Shown here piece by piece: positions 1 through 10,600 of a stretch of DNA of 64,000 nucleotides (position 1 is its first letter; each line of letters begins with the position of its first letter). The DNA comes from Dyadobacter arcticus (lineage in GTDB: Bacteria > Bacteroidota > Bacteroidia > Cytophagales > Spirosomataceae), in NCBI RefSeq assembly GCF_011762185.1, contig NZ_JAASQJ010000003.1, positions 620,001 through 684,000 of the forward strand. Reading direction: 5' to 3'. A program made the position numbers and the translations under genes. Under the pieces are notes generated by a model. The model saw only the letters and a program-made list of their open reading frames with translations, searched no databases and was not told the DNA's origin.

Positions 1-643
1 ACCGACACCACCCACGCCACCGAAAATAGAATCGCCCAAACCCGCAAAAACAGTTGCTGAGAAACCGGTAATCGCCGCAAAGGAGGAAAGTCCCGTTGAA
101 GCGCCAGAGAAGACGGATGTAAAAAAATCCAATGGAAGTGAAAATGCTTCGGCACCGGTTAGCAAACCTGCACCGGAAAAAGCAGTTAACAAAGATGCGT
201 TATTCACCAAATCTTCCGGAAGCAAATCGGGGAGCAATGGCACCAACGGAACCAAAACCGGGGTTGGCGGGAACAACAATGGTGACGACGCGGAAGGAGT
301 AGGAGATAAAGGATCAAAAACAGGTAGCTTATTTGCCAAAACATATAAAGGAGAAGGAGGCGGTGGTGGCACAGCTGTCGGGCTAAGCTTATCCGGATGG
401 AGCTGGTCTCGCAGGCCTGTTGTGGATGATAATTCGGATGCTACCGGTGATATTACATTCAAAATCACTGTGGACAAAAATGGCCGGGTGAAAAGCATTG
501 TGACACAAAGTACCACCGTAACTGATTACGCTGTGGTCAACAAATACAAAAGCGCGGTTCGGGACCTGACATTCATACCAAAATCTTCCAATGTTCCCGA
601 TGAATCGATTGGGACGATTACCTTTAAAATACGTTCTCGATAA
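1..643 (+). CDS. TonB-family energy transducer, 3' part (5' end outside window)
   Basis: The reading frame is open from the left edge to the TAA at 641-643, so the gene starts upstream of the window. The visible part begins with a Pro/Lys/Glu-rich stretch, typical of the periplasm-spanning region of TonB proteins. A Gly/Asn/Ser-rich linker follows, then a C-terminal domain of about 75 residues (from about 430) with the pattern GDITFKITVDKNGRV and a terminal TITFKI strand, as in TonB C-terminal domains. By family knowledge it passes energy from an ExbB/ExbD inner-membrane motor to outer-membrane TonB-dependent transporters such as the two SusC proteins here. It lies 6 nt upstream of folC and is probably co-transcribed with it. 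The N-terminal anchor and the exbB/exbD neighbours cannot be seen. The family call is fairly safe; its partner transporters are unknown. Confidence 0.75.
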   Translation, partial: PTPPTPPKIESPKPAKTVAEKPVIAAKEESPVEAPEKTDVKKSNGSENASAPVSKPAPEKAVNKDALFTKSSGSKSGSNGTNGTKTGVGGNNNGDDAEGVGDKGSKTGSLFAKTYKGEGGGGGTAVGLSLSGWSWSRRPVVDDNSDATGDITFKITVDKNGRVKSIVTQSTTVTDYAVVNKYKSAVRDLTFIPKSSNVPDESIGTITFKIRSR

Positions 644-649
644 TCAGTA

Positions 650-1954
650 ATGGATTACCAGGATACCATTGATTACCTGTACAGCAAACTTCCGGTTTTT
701 CAGAATATAGGGGCCCGAGCTTTTAAGCCGGGCCTTCAAACTATTAGAGACCTTTGCGAATCGCTTGGCAACCCTCAGGAACAATATCCCACCATTCATG
801 TTGCCGGTACCAATGGAAAAGGCAGTACATCGCATATGATTGCTGCTATTTTACAAACCGCAGGCTACAAAGTAGGGTTATATACTTCCCCTCATCTGAA
901 GGATTTTAGGGAACGTATAAGGGTGGACGGTCAGAAAGTTAGTGAAAGGTTTATTGTGGACTTTACCGCCGATCAGCAATCTAACATTGAAAAACTGAAT
1001 CCTTCATTCTTTGAGGTTACAGTGGCGATGGCATTGTCGTATTTTCAAGTTTTGGAAGTCGATGTTGCTGTCATTGAGGTTGGTATGGGCGGCAGACTGG
1101 ACTCGACGAACATCGTCACCCCGGTTTTATCCCTCATTACAAACATTAGCCTCGACCACACACAATTCTTAGGTGAAACGCTTGCCGAAATAGCTGGCGA
1201 GAAGGCTGGCATTATTAAACAAGGTATTCCCGTAATCATTAGTGAGCTTCAAAGCACTGATATTGCCAATGTTTTTATTGAGAAAGCTATTGAACTGAAT
1301 GCTTCGCTAACCTTTGCATCCGACCTATATGAAGTGACGGATCTCGGCATCCATAAAGGGCTGATGAAATTGAATGTCGAAGCCAGGCGTAGCAAAGATA
1401 TTTCGTGGCCGGACTTAAATTTGGATCTTGGCGGGGCATATCAAAGAAAAAATATATGCGGGGTACTTTGCGCGATAGAGGTACTTAAATCAAGAGGTTA
1501 CCAAATCCCAACATCTGCTGTTTATCAGGCATTATCTTCTGTAACTAAGCTGACGGGCCTGCTGGGACGCTGGCAACTCTTGCAGGTATCACCCACAGTT
1601 TATTGCGATACGGCACATAACATTTCCGGATTAACGGACACCATTAAACAATTTCTGACGATTCCTGCCTCTCAGCGGCGTTTTGTGATTGGGTTTGTCG
1701 GGGATAAGGACATTTCCGGCATCTTAAAGTTGTTTCCTAAGAATGCGTTCTATTATTTCTGCCAGCCGTCCAACGCCCGGGCATTAATGGCGTCAGAACT
1801 GACAGAATTTGCATTGGCTAATGGTTTAGAGGGCGAAACGTATGAAAACGTAAATGAAGCTTTGAAACGGGCAATAACAGACTCAACAGTGAACGATGCC
1901 ATATATGTGGGCGGCAGCACTTTCGTTGTGGCGGATCTTGAACAACTATTGTAA
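650..1954 (+). CDS. folC: Bifunctional folylpolyglutamate synthase / dihydrofolate synthase
   Basis: A 434-residue Mur-ligase-family enzyme that adds glutamate to dihydropteroate and to folates in the cytoplasm, using ATP. The ATP-binding loop GTNGKGSTS is at residues 53-61. Further family signatures are the YTSPHL segment near residue 80, the EVGMGGRLDSTN block near 145, SLDHTQFLG near 170 and the C-terminal DTAHN motif near 325. Length is normal for the family. The ATG lies 6 nt after the TonB-family stop and trmB starts 6 nt after the folC stop, so the three genes look like one operon. No defect is visible. Confidence 0.95.
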   Translation: MDYQDTIDYLYSKLPVFQNIGARAFKPGLQTIRDLCESLGNPQEQYPTIHVAGTNGKGSTSHMIAAILQTAGYKVGLYTSPHLKDFRERIRVDGQKVSERFIVDFTADQQSNIEKLNPSFFEVTVAMALSYFQVLEVDVAVIEVGMGGRLDSTNIVTPVLSLITNISLDHTQFLGETLAEIAGEKAGIIKQGIPVIISELQSTDIANVFIEKAIELNASLTFASDLYEVTDLGIHKGLMKLNVEARRSKDISWPDLNLDLGGAYQRKNICGVLCAIEVLKSRGYQIPTSAVYQALSSVTKLTGLLGRWQLLQVSPTVYCDTAHNISGLTDTIKQFLTIPASQRRFVIGFVGDKDISGILKLFPKNAFYYFCQPSNARALMASELTEFALANGLEGETYENVNEALKRAITDSTVNDAIYVGGSTFVVADLEQLL

Positions 1955-1960
1955 AATCGA

Positions 1961-2620
1961 ATGACGAGAAGGAAAATGCATTATTACCGCTTCAACGGGG
2001 ACGCAGAAAATGTGATCGAGGCTGGAAAACCTTTATATAGCCAGATCCGGGGCAATTGGAACGAATCGTTTTTCAACAATCCCAATCCAATCATATTAGA
2101 ATTGGCGTGCGGAAAAGGCGAATACTCCATCGGTCTCGGTAAAGTGTTTTCAGACAAGAATTTTATCGGGATGGACATTAAGGGCGACCGGATAGCAAGG
2201 GGAAGTGCCGTAGCCAGCGAGATGGGTTTGAGCAATGTAGGATTTCTCCGGGCAGGGATTCGATATGCCCGAGAATTCTTTGAACAGCACGAATTAAGTG
2301 AAATCTGGCTGGTCCATCCGGATCCGCAAGTCAGAGACCGCGACGAAAATAAACGGCTGACCAATCCGGATTTTCTGAACATGTATGCGGATTTCATCAG
2401 ACCTGGCGGGATGTTTCATTTGAAAACAGATAGCGATTTCTTGTATGATTATAGCCTGGACATGCTTGGAAAGTCGGGCCGGTTTTGCGTCGTTGAACAT
2501 ACCGCTGATTTATACCAATCGCATTTAGTCGGCGAGCATCATGGTGTCCAAACACATTATGAGCATATCTTCACTAAAAAAGGCTATTCAATAAAGTATA
2601 TTAAAGCAAAGCTTTTATAA
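1961..2620 (+). CDS. trmB: tRNA (guanosine(46)-N7)-methyltransferase
   Basis: A 219-residue class I SAM-dependent methyltransferase that forms 7-methylguanosine at position 46 of tRNA. The SAM-binding motif LELACGKGEYS is at about residues 44-54, followed by the acidic FIGMDIKGDR segment. The substrate signature HPDPQVRDRDENKRLTNPDFL-like block lies near residue 120 and is the PDPQ...KRLT variant that I associate with Bacteroidota TrmB. It is the last gene of the TonB-folC-trmB run and is followed at once by a strong hairpin terminator shared with the convergent gapA. Confidence 0.92.
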   Translation: MTRRKMHYYRFNGDAENVIEAGKPLYSQIRGNWNESFFNNPNPIILELACGKGEYSIGLGKVFSDKNFIGMDIKGDRIARGSAVASEMGLSNVGFLRAGIRYAREFFEQHELSEIWLVHPDPQVRDRDENKRLTNPDFLNMYADFIRPGGMFHLKTDSDFLYDYSLDMLGKSGRFCVVEHTADLYQSHLVGEHHGVQTHYEHIFTKKGYSIKYIKAKLL

Positions 2621-2622
2621 AG

Positions 2623-2659
2623 AAAACGCCCTGTTCATCGTCGATGAGCAGGGCGTTTT
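2623..2659. terminator. Bidirectional intrinsic terminator between trmB and gapA
   Basis: The arms AAAACGCCCTG and CAGGGCGTTTT are perfect complements, and the pairing continues inward through TCATCG/CGATGA with one wobble, leaving a minimal loop. The A-tract on one side and T-tract on the other make it usable from both directions, as expected between two convergent genes. Confidence 0.9.
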
Positions 2660-2674
2660 GTAGTTTAATCCTTT

Positions 2675-3688
<1,014 letters not shown>

Positions 3689-3785
3689 ATCTCTTTTGAT
3701 TGGTTATTTGGCGCAATATTAACAAAAATGACGACCGATATAAAGAAAAGAGTCTAAAAAATCAGGGAACAAGGGCTAACATAAC

Positions 3786-3869
3786 ATTACTAGTTTAATT
3801 AGTAATTTTGTCTATTTTACGATTTAAATTAGCATTATTTGCCTGTGATTTACTAATTTAAATAGTATT
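3786..3869. promoter_or_regulatory. Three near-palindromic sites upstream of gapA and dapD
   Basis: Three copies of a 13-bp element close to CTAATTTAAATAG lie at 3790-3802 (CTAGTTTAATTAG), 3820-3832 (inverted, CTAATTTAAATCG) and 3853-3865 (CTAATTTAAATAG). The outer two sit inside larger inverted repeats with a TACTA-N7-TAGTA core (3786-3806 and 3849-3869). Centres are 30 and 33 bp apart, about three helical turns each. This looks like an operator array in the divergent gapA/dapD gap. The regulator is unknown, and AT-rich DNA makes chance matches easier, so the function is inferred. Confidence 0.4.
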
Positions 3870-3943
3870 ACTTATTGATTGTACTTTTCCTCTTGTTTAC
3901 CTCGATTGCATCCTTCTTAGTATCCTATTAAACCCTTTTACCC

Positions 3944-3951
3944 TATATTTG
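3944..3951 (+). promoter_or_regulatory. Candidate -7 element for dapD
   Basis: TATATTTG matches the Bacteroidota -7 consensus TAnnTTTG exactly. No clear TTG -33 element lies at the usual 19-21 bp spacing upstream, so support is partial. If used, the dapD leader would be about 120 nt. Confidence 0.35.
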
Positions 3952-4079
3952 CAATCGATCTGCTCTCATTCTCAGAGCCGTTTCATTATCAGCGTGATCT
4001 CAGAATTTAATACGCATTTATGACGCAACATAATGTAATAGAGGAACTTAAATAGTTTTAATTAATCAAATACTCGAAC

Positions 4080-4895
4080 ATGACTTTTACCCAGCAAATC
4101 GAGTCGTACTGGAACGACAGAGAACTTTTAAAAGAAGAATCAGCTAAAAATTACATCAGAGAGATCATTGAAGAGCTTGATAAAGGCAGGATTAGGGTAG
4201 CCGAACAAAAAGAGGACGGAACCTGGACGGTAAACGAGGCTTTAAAAAAGGCCATCATCCTCTATTTCCCTATCCAGCAGATGCAGGTGAGCGAAGCTGG
4301 CATCTTTGAGTACCATGATAAGATGAAGTTAAAGAGTGGTTACGACAAACTTGGGGTACGCGTTGTGCCACCCGCTGTGGCGAGATATGGAGCATTCATT
4401 TCGAAAGGGGTCGTTCTGATGCCGTCCTATGTGAACATTGGGGCATATATAGACGAGGGTACAATGGTTGATACCTGGGCCACTGTGGGCAGCTGCGCCC
4501 AGATCGGTAAAAATGTACACCTCAGCGGTGGCGTAGGAATTGGAGGCGTGCTTGAACCCGTTCAAGCGTCACCGGTTATCATTGAAGATGGCGCATTTAT
4601 AGGATCCCGCTGTATTGTAGTGGAAGGTGCCCACATTGGCAAAAGGGCTGTTTTAGGCGCTGGCGTAACTATTACAGGCAGTTCCAAGATCATCGATGTG
4701 ACCGGTTCGGAACCAGTGGAATACAAGGGTTTCGTACCTGAGGATTCGGTCGTTATACCTGGAACGCTTCCAAAAGAGTTTGCTGCTGGCGTTTATCACG
4801 TTCCCTGTGCACTCATTATAGGTAAAAGAAAGCCAAGCACTGATCTGAAAACTTCGCTGAATGAGGCATTGAGAGAAAATCACGTCGCTGTGTAG
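4080..4895 (+). CDS. dapD: 2,3,4,5-tetrahydropyridine-2,6-dicarboxylate N-succinyltransferase
   Basis: A 271-residue acyltransferase of the succinylase branch of lysine and diaminopimelate synthesis. It transfers succinyl from succinyl-CoA to tetrahydrodipicolinate. An N-terminal helical domain (about 1-100) is followed by a left-handed beta-helix with hexapeptide repeats (about 100-240), including the NIGAYIDEGTMVDTWATVGS and GVGIGGVLEPVQ segments characteristic of DapD. Length is normal. It stands alone between a long AT-rich upstream region and its own terminator. Confidence 0.95.
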   Translation: MTFTQQIESYWNDRELLKEESAKNYIREIIEELDKGRIRVAEQKEDGTWTVNEALKKAIILYFPIQQMQVSEAGIFEYHDKMKLKSGYDKLGVRVVPPAVARYGAFISKGVVLMPSYVNIGAYIDEGTMVDTWATVGSCAQIGKNVHLSGGVGIGGVLEPVQASPVIIEDGAFIGSRCIVVEGAHIGKRAVLGAGVTITGSSKIIDVTGSEPVEYKGFVPEDSVVIPGTLPKEFAAGVYHVPCALIIGKRKPSTDLKTSLNEALRENHVAV

Positions 4896-4921
4896 CTTAA
4901 ACCAGATTCTCACCCAGAAAT

Positions 4922-4947
4922 ACGGTGCTTTCAGTGCCGTTTTTTTT
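4922..4947 (+). terminator. Intrinsic terminator of dapD
   Basis: The arms ACGGTGC and GTGCCGT pair, with two G-T wobbles, around the loop TTTCA. The hairpin runs straight into eight T residues, 27 nt after the dapD stop. Confidence 0.8.
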
Positions 4948-5048
4948 GCTGCCAATACTAGTATACATTTGTAAATAATTTGGTTTAATATATTAGTAAG
5001 TTATAGTATTAAATTTATAATTGCCTTTTATAAATAAAATCATTGATT

Positions 5049-5056
5049 TACATTTG
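5049..5056 (+). promoter_or_regulatory. Candidate -7 element for the XRE regulator
   Basis: TACATTTG is an exact TAnnTTTG match, 24 nt before the ATG at 5081. A TTG at 5021-5023 lies 25 bp upstream, longer than usual. A second exact TACATTTG is at 4964-4971. Initiation here would exclude the in-frame upstream ATG at 5021 and so supports the start at 5081. Confidence 0.45.
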
Positions 5057-5080
5057 TTTATTAACTTCTTAAACCATAAT

Positions 5081-5461
5081 ATGGACCTCAGCGATAAGAT
5101 AAAGCAGATCCTAACCGATAAAAACATTACTCCTTCCATTTTTGCGGATGAAATTGGGATACAGCGATCTAGTATTTCGCACATTCTTGCTGGCAGAAAC
5201 AAACCCAGCCTGGACATCGTCCAGAAGATCGTTAAGCGTTTCCCCGAGTTAGGCTTGAAGTGGATATTGGACGATGAGCCGCTTCCAACCTACCACGCTG
5301 ACCACCAGGTTGAAATACGAAGCAAGAACATTTCTGAAAGTATACAGCCAAAAAGCAAGGCAATGAAAGAGCTGCAGAAACAACCAGATGAAAAATCAGT
5401 GGAAAAAATATTGATTTTCTACTCAGATGGCACTTTCCAGGAATTCCGGCCGGGGAAATAA
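5081..5461 (+). CDS. XRE-family (Cro/C1-type) DNA-binding protein
   Basis: A 126-residue protein with an N-terminal helix-turn-helix (about residues 1-60; TPSIFADEIGIQRSSISHILAGRNKPS covers the recognition region). A variable linker follows, and then a short conserved-looking tail (ILIFYSDGTFQEFRP). This layout is common among small Bacteroidota regulators. An in-frame ATG at 5021 would add 20 AT-rich-encoded residues, but the candidate promoter at 5049 lies downstream of it, so 5081 was chosen. It converges on the T9SS cargo gene with only 36 nt between stops and no clear terminator. The DNA target is unknown. Confidence 0.8.
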   Translation: MDLSDKIKQILTDKNITPSIFADEIGIQRSSISHILAGRNKPSLDIVQKIVKRFPELGLKWILDDEPLPTYHADHQVEIRSKNISESIQPKSKAMKELQKQPDEKSVEKILIFYSDGTFQEFRPGK

Positions 5462-5497
5462 TAATTTAAATTGATTGTGAGTAAGATATTTACCCCT

Positions 5498-7405
5498 CTA
5501 TTTTAGGACTTGGATAGTTCCGTTTAAGTCTCTTTCAGCAGTTTTGATGACGTAAGGGTAACTTCCAGCGGGAACAGGAGTTGTTTTGTAGGTTCCATCC
5601 CACGGCTGATTGTAGCCACTCGACTGAAAGATTACTTCGCCCCAGCGGTTGAAGATCCGCATTTCGACGATCTGATCCTTTGCGTTATAAATTTGAAAAG
5701 TATCGTTGTGCCCGTCGCCATTGGGAGAAAACGTGTTGGGGATGTGCATTTTATCAACCACAAATACAATCGTCGAAGCTTCCTCCACACATCCATTGGA
5801 CGAGGTAACTGTCAATGTATAAACTGTTTCCTGTGCTGGGGCCACAATCGCATTCTTTTCGGTAATTGCTGACTGAATGCCATGAGGTGGAGACCATGCA
5901 TAGGTATAGGCCAGATTGGGTGGATTGATAGTCGGTGTTAGTGTTGTTCTGGAACCTTCAAGGACGCCTTTTCTATCAGGCAGAGAAAGTGTAAAGGCCT
6001 CTGATCCAATTATAATGGTATCTTTCCCAGCACATCCCATCGTCTGGTTTGTGATTTCGATCACGTAGCTTCCCGGTTCGCTTACAGATAGTATTGCACT
6101 TTTTTCACCAACCACTGCATTATCTTTGCTCCATACAATCAATTCGCCGGTTTTAAGGGAACCATCATTTGCGAGCAGCTTCATGGATTCACCTCTGCAC
6201 AATGTATCCTTATCTGCTGAAATCAATGCGAGGATCGGATCAGCATAGTGCGCATAAACCGTCTGAGAACTTGTATCCCTTGAACATTTTTTAGTATAGC
6301 TCTTCACCACCGAATATTGGCCGGAATCCTTTACCGTGATCGTTGGATTGGTTTCGCCCGGAATGTTCAATCCATTCAACTGCCATTGATAAGACCAATC
6401 TGCTGAAATTTCGGTTTCCAGCTGAATCGGGCTTTCCGGGCAGAATGACACTTCGGTAACAGGTTTAGAAAGCAGCTTGATAACGGGCTGCTCCGGCTGA
6501 TCGTCATTGCAATCGATGACAAGTAGCTGAAAATCTCTTCGAACCAGCCCGATCCGCTTCCCATTTCGCATTTCCTCACATTGCACGGTCAGAACATATA
6601 AGCCAAGCCGATCCGCGGTGACCGTCAAAATTCCTGAACTGCTTATCTTTAAAGGATCACTTCCGGATATGACATTAGCCAGCGTAACCCCGGATTCCCA
6701 ATTAACAGTTGGATAACCTCGTTTTGAAGCACTGTTGCCGGTTGGCCGCTGCGCGTCAGTATTACCTCGGAGCGGCGTTACCAAAGAATACCTCAATTCA
6801 TCGCCATCTGCGTCAGTAGCACTCATATTCATGCTGAAAGGGCGGTTGCTACAAATGTATTGACCATTTGGCGGGACAAATTCCGGAGAACTATTCCTGA
6901 TTTGAAGGGGCGGAAACTCAATATAGAATACCATCCCACTATTTCCCGGGTCAATGATGTTATTAATGTCACTGTTCCGACAGCATCGTTCCCATACCAT
7001 GTAGTAGCCGGCAGCCGCATTAAATTTATTAGTATTGAGCGTGATGAGGCCTCTATATGTCCCAATTGTAGTGTTCAGTGATCTGACTACCGCACAGGCT
7101 TTATTTTGGTAAGCAATGGTCTCAGAATTAATGTAGTTGACCCTAACGCTATCAATTAGCCTATTATCGCTCTTTTGATAAATGAAGAGAACTGCAAAGG
7201 CATCTCTGTTACCAGAAGAAGTAGGCGTGGCATCAACAATATTATTTTCGTCCCAGAACTGGATAAGTGTAACTTCAAAGGTGTTGATATTTCCATTTGG
7301 CCTCATTTTCAACTCCCCACCAACGATATGGTTCGCATTTGCTTTCGGCGTGCAGCAAATTAACAGTGTTAAAAAGAACAAAATGCGAACTAAACCTCGG
7401 CTCAT
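5498..7405 (-). CDS. Secreted T9SS type B cargo protein (gliding-motility-associated C-terminal domain)
   Basis: A 635-residue exported protein. A signal peptide with a strong hydrophobic core occupies about residues 1-25, and the mature end begins NHIVGGEL, a start often seen in Bacteroidota surface proteins of this class. The middle holds several beta-sandwich, Ig/PKD-like segments with paired cysteines. The last 85 residues form the type B sorting domain (IPNTFSPNGDGHNDTF, FNRWGEVIF, WDGTY, PAGSYPYVI), recognised by the type IX secretion system for export and surface attachment. An alternative ATG 24 nt upstream (7429) would extend the signal peptide by 8 residues; 7405 gives a more usual n-region. 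The gene stands alone. A role in adhesion or as surface structure is likely but not shown. Confidence 0.85.
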   Translation of the reverse strand: MSRGLVRILFFLTLLICCTPKANANHIVGGELKMRPNGNINTFEVTLIQFWDENNIVDATPTSSGNRDAFAVLFIYQKSDNRLIDSVRVNYINSETIAYQNKACAVVRSLNTTIGTYRGLITLNTNKFNAAAGYYMVWERCCRNSDINNIIDPGNSGMVFYIEFPPLQIRNSSPEFVPPNGQYICSNRPFSMNMSATDADGDELRYSLVTPLRGNTDAQRPTGNSASKRGYPTVNWESGVTLANVISGSDPLKISSSGILTVTADRLGLYVLTVQCEEMRNGKRIGLVRRDFQLLVIDCNDDQPEQPVIKLLSKPVTEVSFCPESPIQLETEISADWSYQWQLNGLNIPGETNPTITVKDSGQYSVVKSYTKKCSRDTSSQTVYAHYADPILALISADKDTLCRGESMKLLANDGSLKTGELIVWSKDNAVVGEKSAILSVSEPGSYVIEITNQTMGCAGKDTIIIGSEAFTLSLPDRKGVLEGSRTTLTPTINPPNLAYTYAWSPPHGIQSAITEKNAIVAPAQETVYTLTVTSSNGCVEEASTIVFVVDKMHIPNTFSPNGDGHNDTFQIYNAKDQIVEMRIFNRWGEVIFQSSGYNQPWDGTYKTTPVPAGSYPYVIKTAERDLNGTIQVLK

Positions 7406-7591
7406 ATAATAAATCGCTAGCAACCACACATTTTCTAAAATTAATAAATGGCATCCTAAATGCAGGATTTTGGCTCCAAAACTTTATTTCTTATGAAATT
7501 ATATTAATTGTTTGTTTCATACACTTTTTGGCTTTTTACCGGACAGAACAGGATAGTAAGCCTTGTTTTTACGGATATTATTGCTAAATTA

Positions 7592-7618
7592 AGTACAATT
7601 CAAATCATTAATTGTACT
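7592..7618. promoter_or_regulatory. Inverted repeat upstream of the first susC-like gene
   Basis: The arms AGTACAATT (7592-7600) and AATTGTACT (7610-7618) are perfect 9-bp complements separated by 9 nt, ending 54 nt before the start codon. A weak -7-like TATTTATG at 7639-7646 lies just downstream. Position suggests an operator or promoter-proximal site for the SusC/SusD locus. The binding protein is unknown. Confidence 0.4.
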
Positions 7619-7672
7619 AATTGAATAGAACGACTCATTATTTATGTTCCACCAAAATCAATTCCTTAGCGT

Positions 7673-10600
7673 ATGAATCTACCTCGACTATTAAAACTCA
7701 ACACTGGCCCCCAATCACTTGGAAGACTGATGATTGGGGCGGTGCTTTTGAGCGGCATCTGCACCGACATCGCACAGGCAGGTGCAAAAAATGGCAAGTC
7801 CGATCGTTCGATGGCAATAACCGTCGACCGTCCTGTGAAGGGGAAGCTTACCGACGATAAAGGTCTTGCTTTACCAGGTGTAAGTGTGATTTTAAAGGGT
7901 TCCAGCACGGGAACCGTCACGGATCCCGAGGGTTTGTACACCATCAATATCCCTGAATCTGGCACAAATGTGCTGGTTTTTTCATTTGTGGGATATTTGT
8001 CTAAGGAAGTTACAGTCGGTAACCAGTCGACGATCGACCAGCAATTAGTGGTTGATACCAAAGCTCTGGAAGAAGTAGTTGTCGTAGGTTATGGTACTCA
8101 GCGCAAGCGCGACATTACTTCAGCGCTTTCAGTTATCAATATCGATGATATTGGTGAGGTTCCTAAGTCCAACGTAACCCGTATGATCCAGGGACAGGCA
8201 CCAGGTGTGATTATCAAGCAAAAGAGCGGAACTCCGGGTCAGCAATTTGAAGTGAAAGTAAGAGGTATCAGCTCTCTGGGAGCAGGCAGCGATCCCTTAT
8301 ATGTTATCGACGGATTTCCGGTTGGTATTTCGGTGGGTCAAAACCTCAATCCGAATGACATTGAAACAATCTCAGTCTTGAAAGATGCTGCATCAACCGC
8401 TATCTATGGTGCGAGAGGTTCTAATGGTGTGGTTTTGATTACAACTAAATCTGCCAAAGAAGGAAAGACGAACCTGAATATCTCCATCGATTATGGGGTT
8501 CAGAATGTTCCGGAAGCCAGAAAAACCAAAGTGTTGAATGGCCAGGATTTCGCGCAGTTTAAAAAGGAAGTTTTTATTGGCAGGTTCCTCCTTGCTAACA
8601 AAAGAAACCCAACCAACGAGGAGATTCCCGTTGACTTCCGCAATCCAGAAAACACAAAATATTCTACAAACTGGTTTGATCTTATCCTGCATAACAATGC
8701 GCCATACAAGGACATCAACCTTTCGCTATCCTCAGGAAAAGGCCCGATCAAATCGGTTATTTCTGCGGGTTACTACAAAGAGGATGGTGCATTGAAGTAC
8801 ACAGACTACGATCGTGCTTCAATACGTACCAACCTGATGGGTGATGTGAACAAATTCATCACCATGGGCCTCAACATGGCCGGAAGCTATTCCCGTTCCA
8901 GCTTGTCCAGCACCGACGGCCGCAATGCACAGGTGGGTTTAACATTGATCAGTGATCCACGTTACCCTGCTTATGATGAAAAAGGGGATTTAATTCCTTA
9001 TTATAATGGTGTGGGAGACATATTCGGTTTTCCAAATCCATTGTACCTGCTAAAAAACGTCAAAAGAAATCGGAACATCGCCGATGTGATTTCCAGTGGC
9101 TACATTGAAATTAAGATCCTTCCAGGCTTAAAGTTCAGGTCATCTCTCAATGCCAAATTGAACTACAATACTTACAAGGAATTCGTACCCTCCACCATCG
9201 GGCTTGCCATTGCAACCGGCAGTAATGGTGCACCTCCGCGCATTGCCTCAGCGAGGGACGACTCGGAAGAACTGCGTAACTATTCTGCGGACCAATTGCT
9301 GACGTATGACCTGAATATTGGAGAAGATCACCATTTTGACGCTTTGCTAGGTTACACTGCGCAACAGGAAACCGTAAAAGGTCTTTATGGATCAGGTAAT
9401 ACATTCCCTGATGATTTGGCGCCGTATTTGGGTAATGCAACCATTCGTTCATCCAACTCTATCGAAAGAACCTGGACGATGATTGCTTACATGGCCCGTT
9501 TGAACTACTCTTTTAAAGACAAATATTTGCTATCAGCATCCATGCGTCGCGAAGGAAGCTCCCGGTTTAGTGAGGGGCACCAATTTGGCAACTTCCCGGC
9601 TGCATCTGTGGGCTGGAGACTTTCGGAAGAAGCATTTATTCCAAAAACACCTTGGTTAACGGACCTTAAACTTCGCGCAAGCTGGGGTATGACCGGTAAC
9701 AATAGCTATGCGGTGAGTGCAAACAACAATTTCGGAGTAGGCCAGAATTCAGGTGACGATGGAAACTACGCGAGTTTGGCTTTCCTGGGTTTGAATAATT
9801 ATGTGTTCAATAATACGCTGGCGTCTGGTAAAACAGTAACCCGTTTTGCCAATTCTGAGCTGACCTGGGAGAAATCAAATCAAACCAATGTCGGTATGGA
9901 TTTGGCTCTATTCAATAACAAACTGGTGTTCACAGCCGAATACTATAAGAAGATCACCGATGATATGTTGTTGGGTTATAGCATTCCAGCTGTTTCAGGC
10001 TTTACTTCAACCCTTAAAAATTTAGGTAAAGTGCAGAACCAGGGCGTTGAATTGGCAGCTACCTACCGGATCAAGGTTGGACAGATCAATTTCAGGACTA
10101 ATGCCAACATTACTTTCAACCGCAATAAAGTGCTAGCCATCAGAGGCCAGAACGACTTCATTCTCCAGGGTAGTCAATACGGTGGATATAACATCCAGCA
10201 GGTTGGACGTCCGATCGGTATGATTTTCGGTTACAAAAAACTGGGCATCTTCAATACCCAGGCCGAGATTGATGCAGCCCCATTGCAAGAAGGCGCAGTT
10301 CCTGGTGCGATGAAATTTGCTGATTTGCACGGAGCAGCCAATGGCGGCCCGGACGGAATTGTATCCTACGATACCAAGGATATGACCGAAATTGGTAACC
10401 CTAACCCTAAGTTTAACTGGGCATGGACGGTTGCAGCAGACTACAAGAGATTTGACGTCAGCGTGTTGATGATGGGTGCCTATAAATATGATATTTACAG
10501 AAATATCGAAGCATCCACAATGAATATGGACGGTGTGTTCAATGTCCTTGAAAAGGCGAAAGACCGCTGGAGATCCGCTGAAAATCCTGGTCCAAACCCG

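Noticed and set aside
644..835. Short antisense reading frame inside the start of folC
   Set aside because: Mirror frame of a clear gene; composition-driven, no family pattern, no start context.
3689..4079. Lysine riboswitch upstream of dapD
   Set aside because: No multi-helix conserved leader or terminator switch could be made out; the gap is AT-rich with operator-like repeats only.
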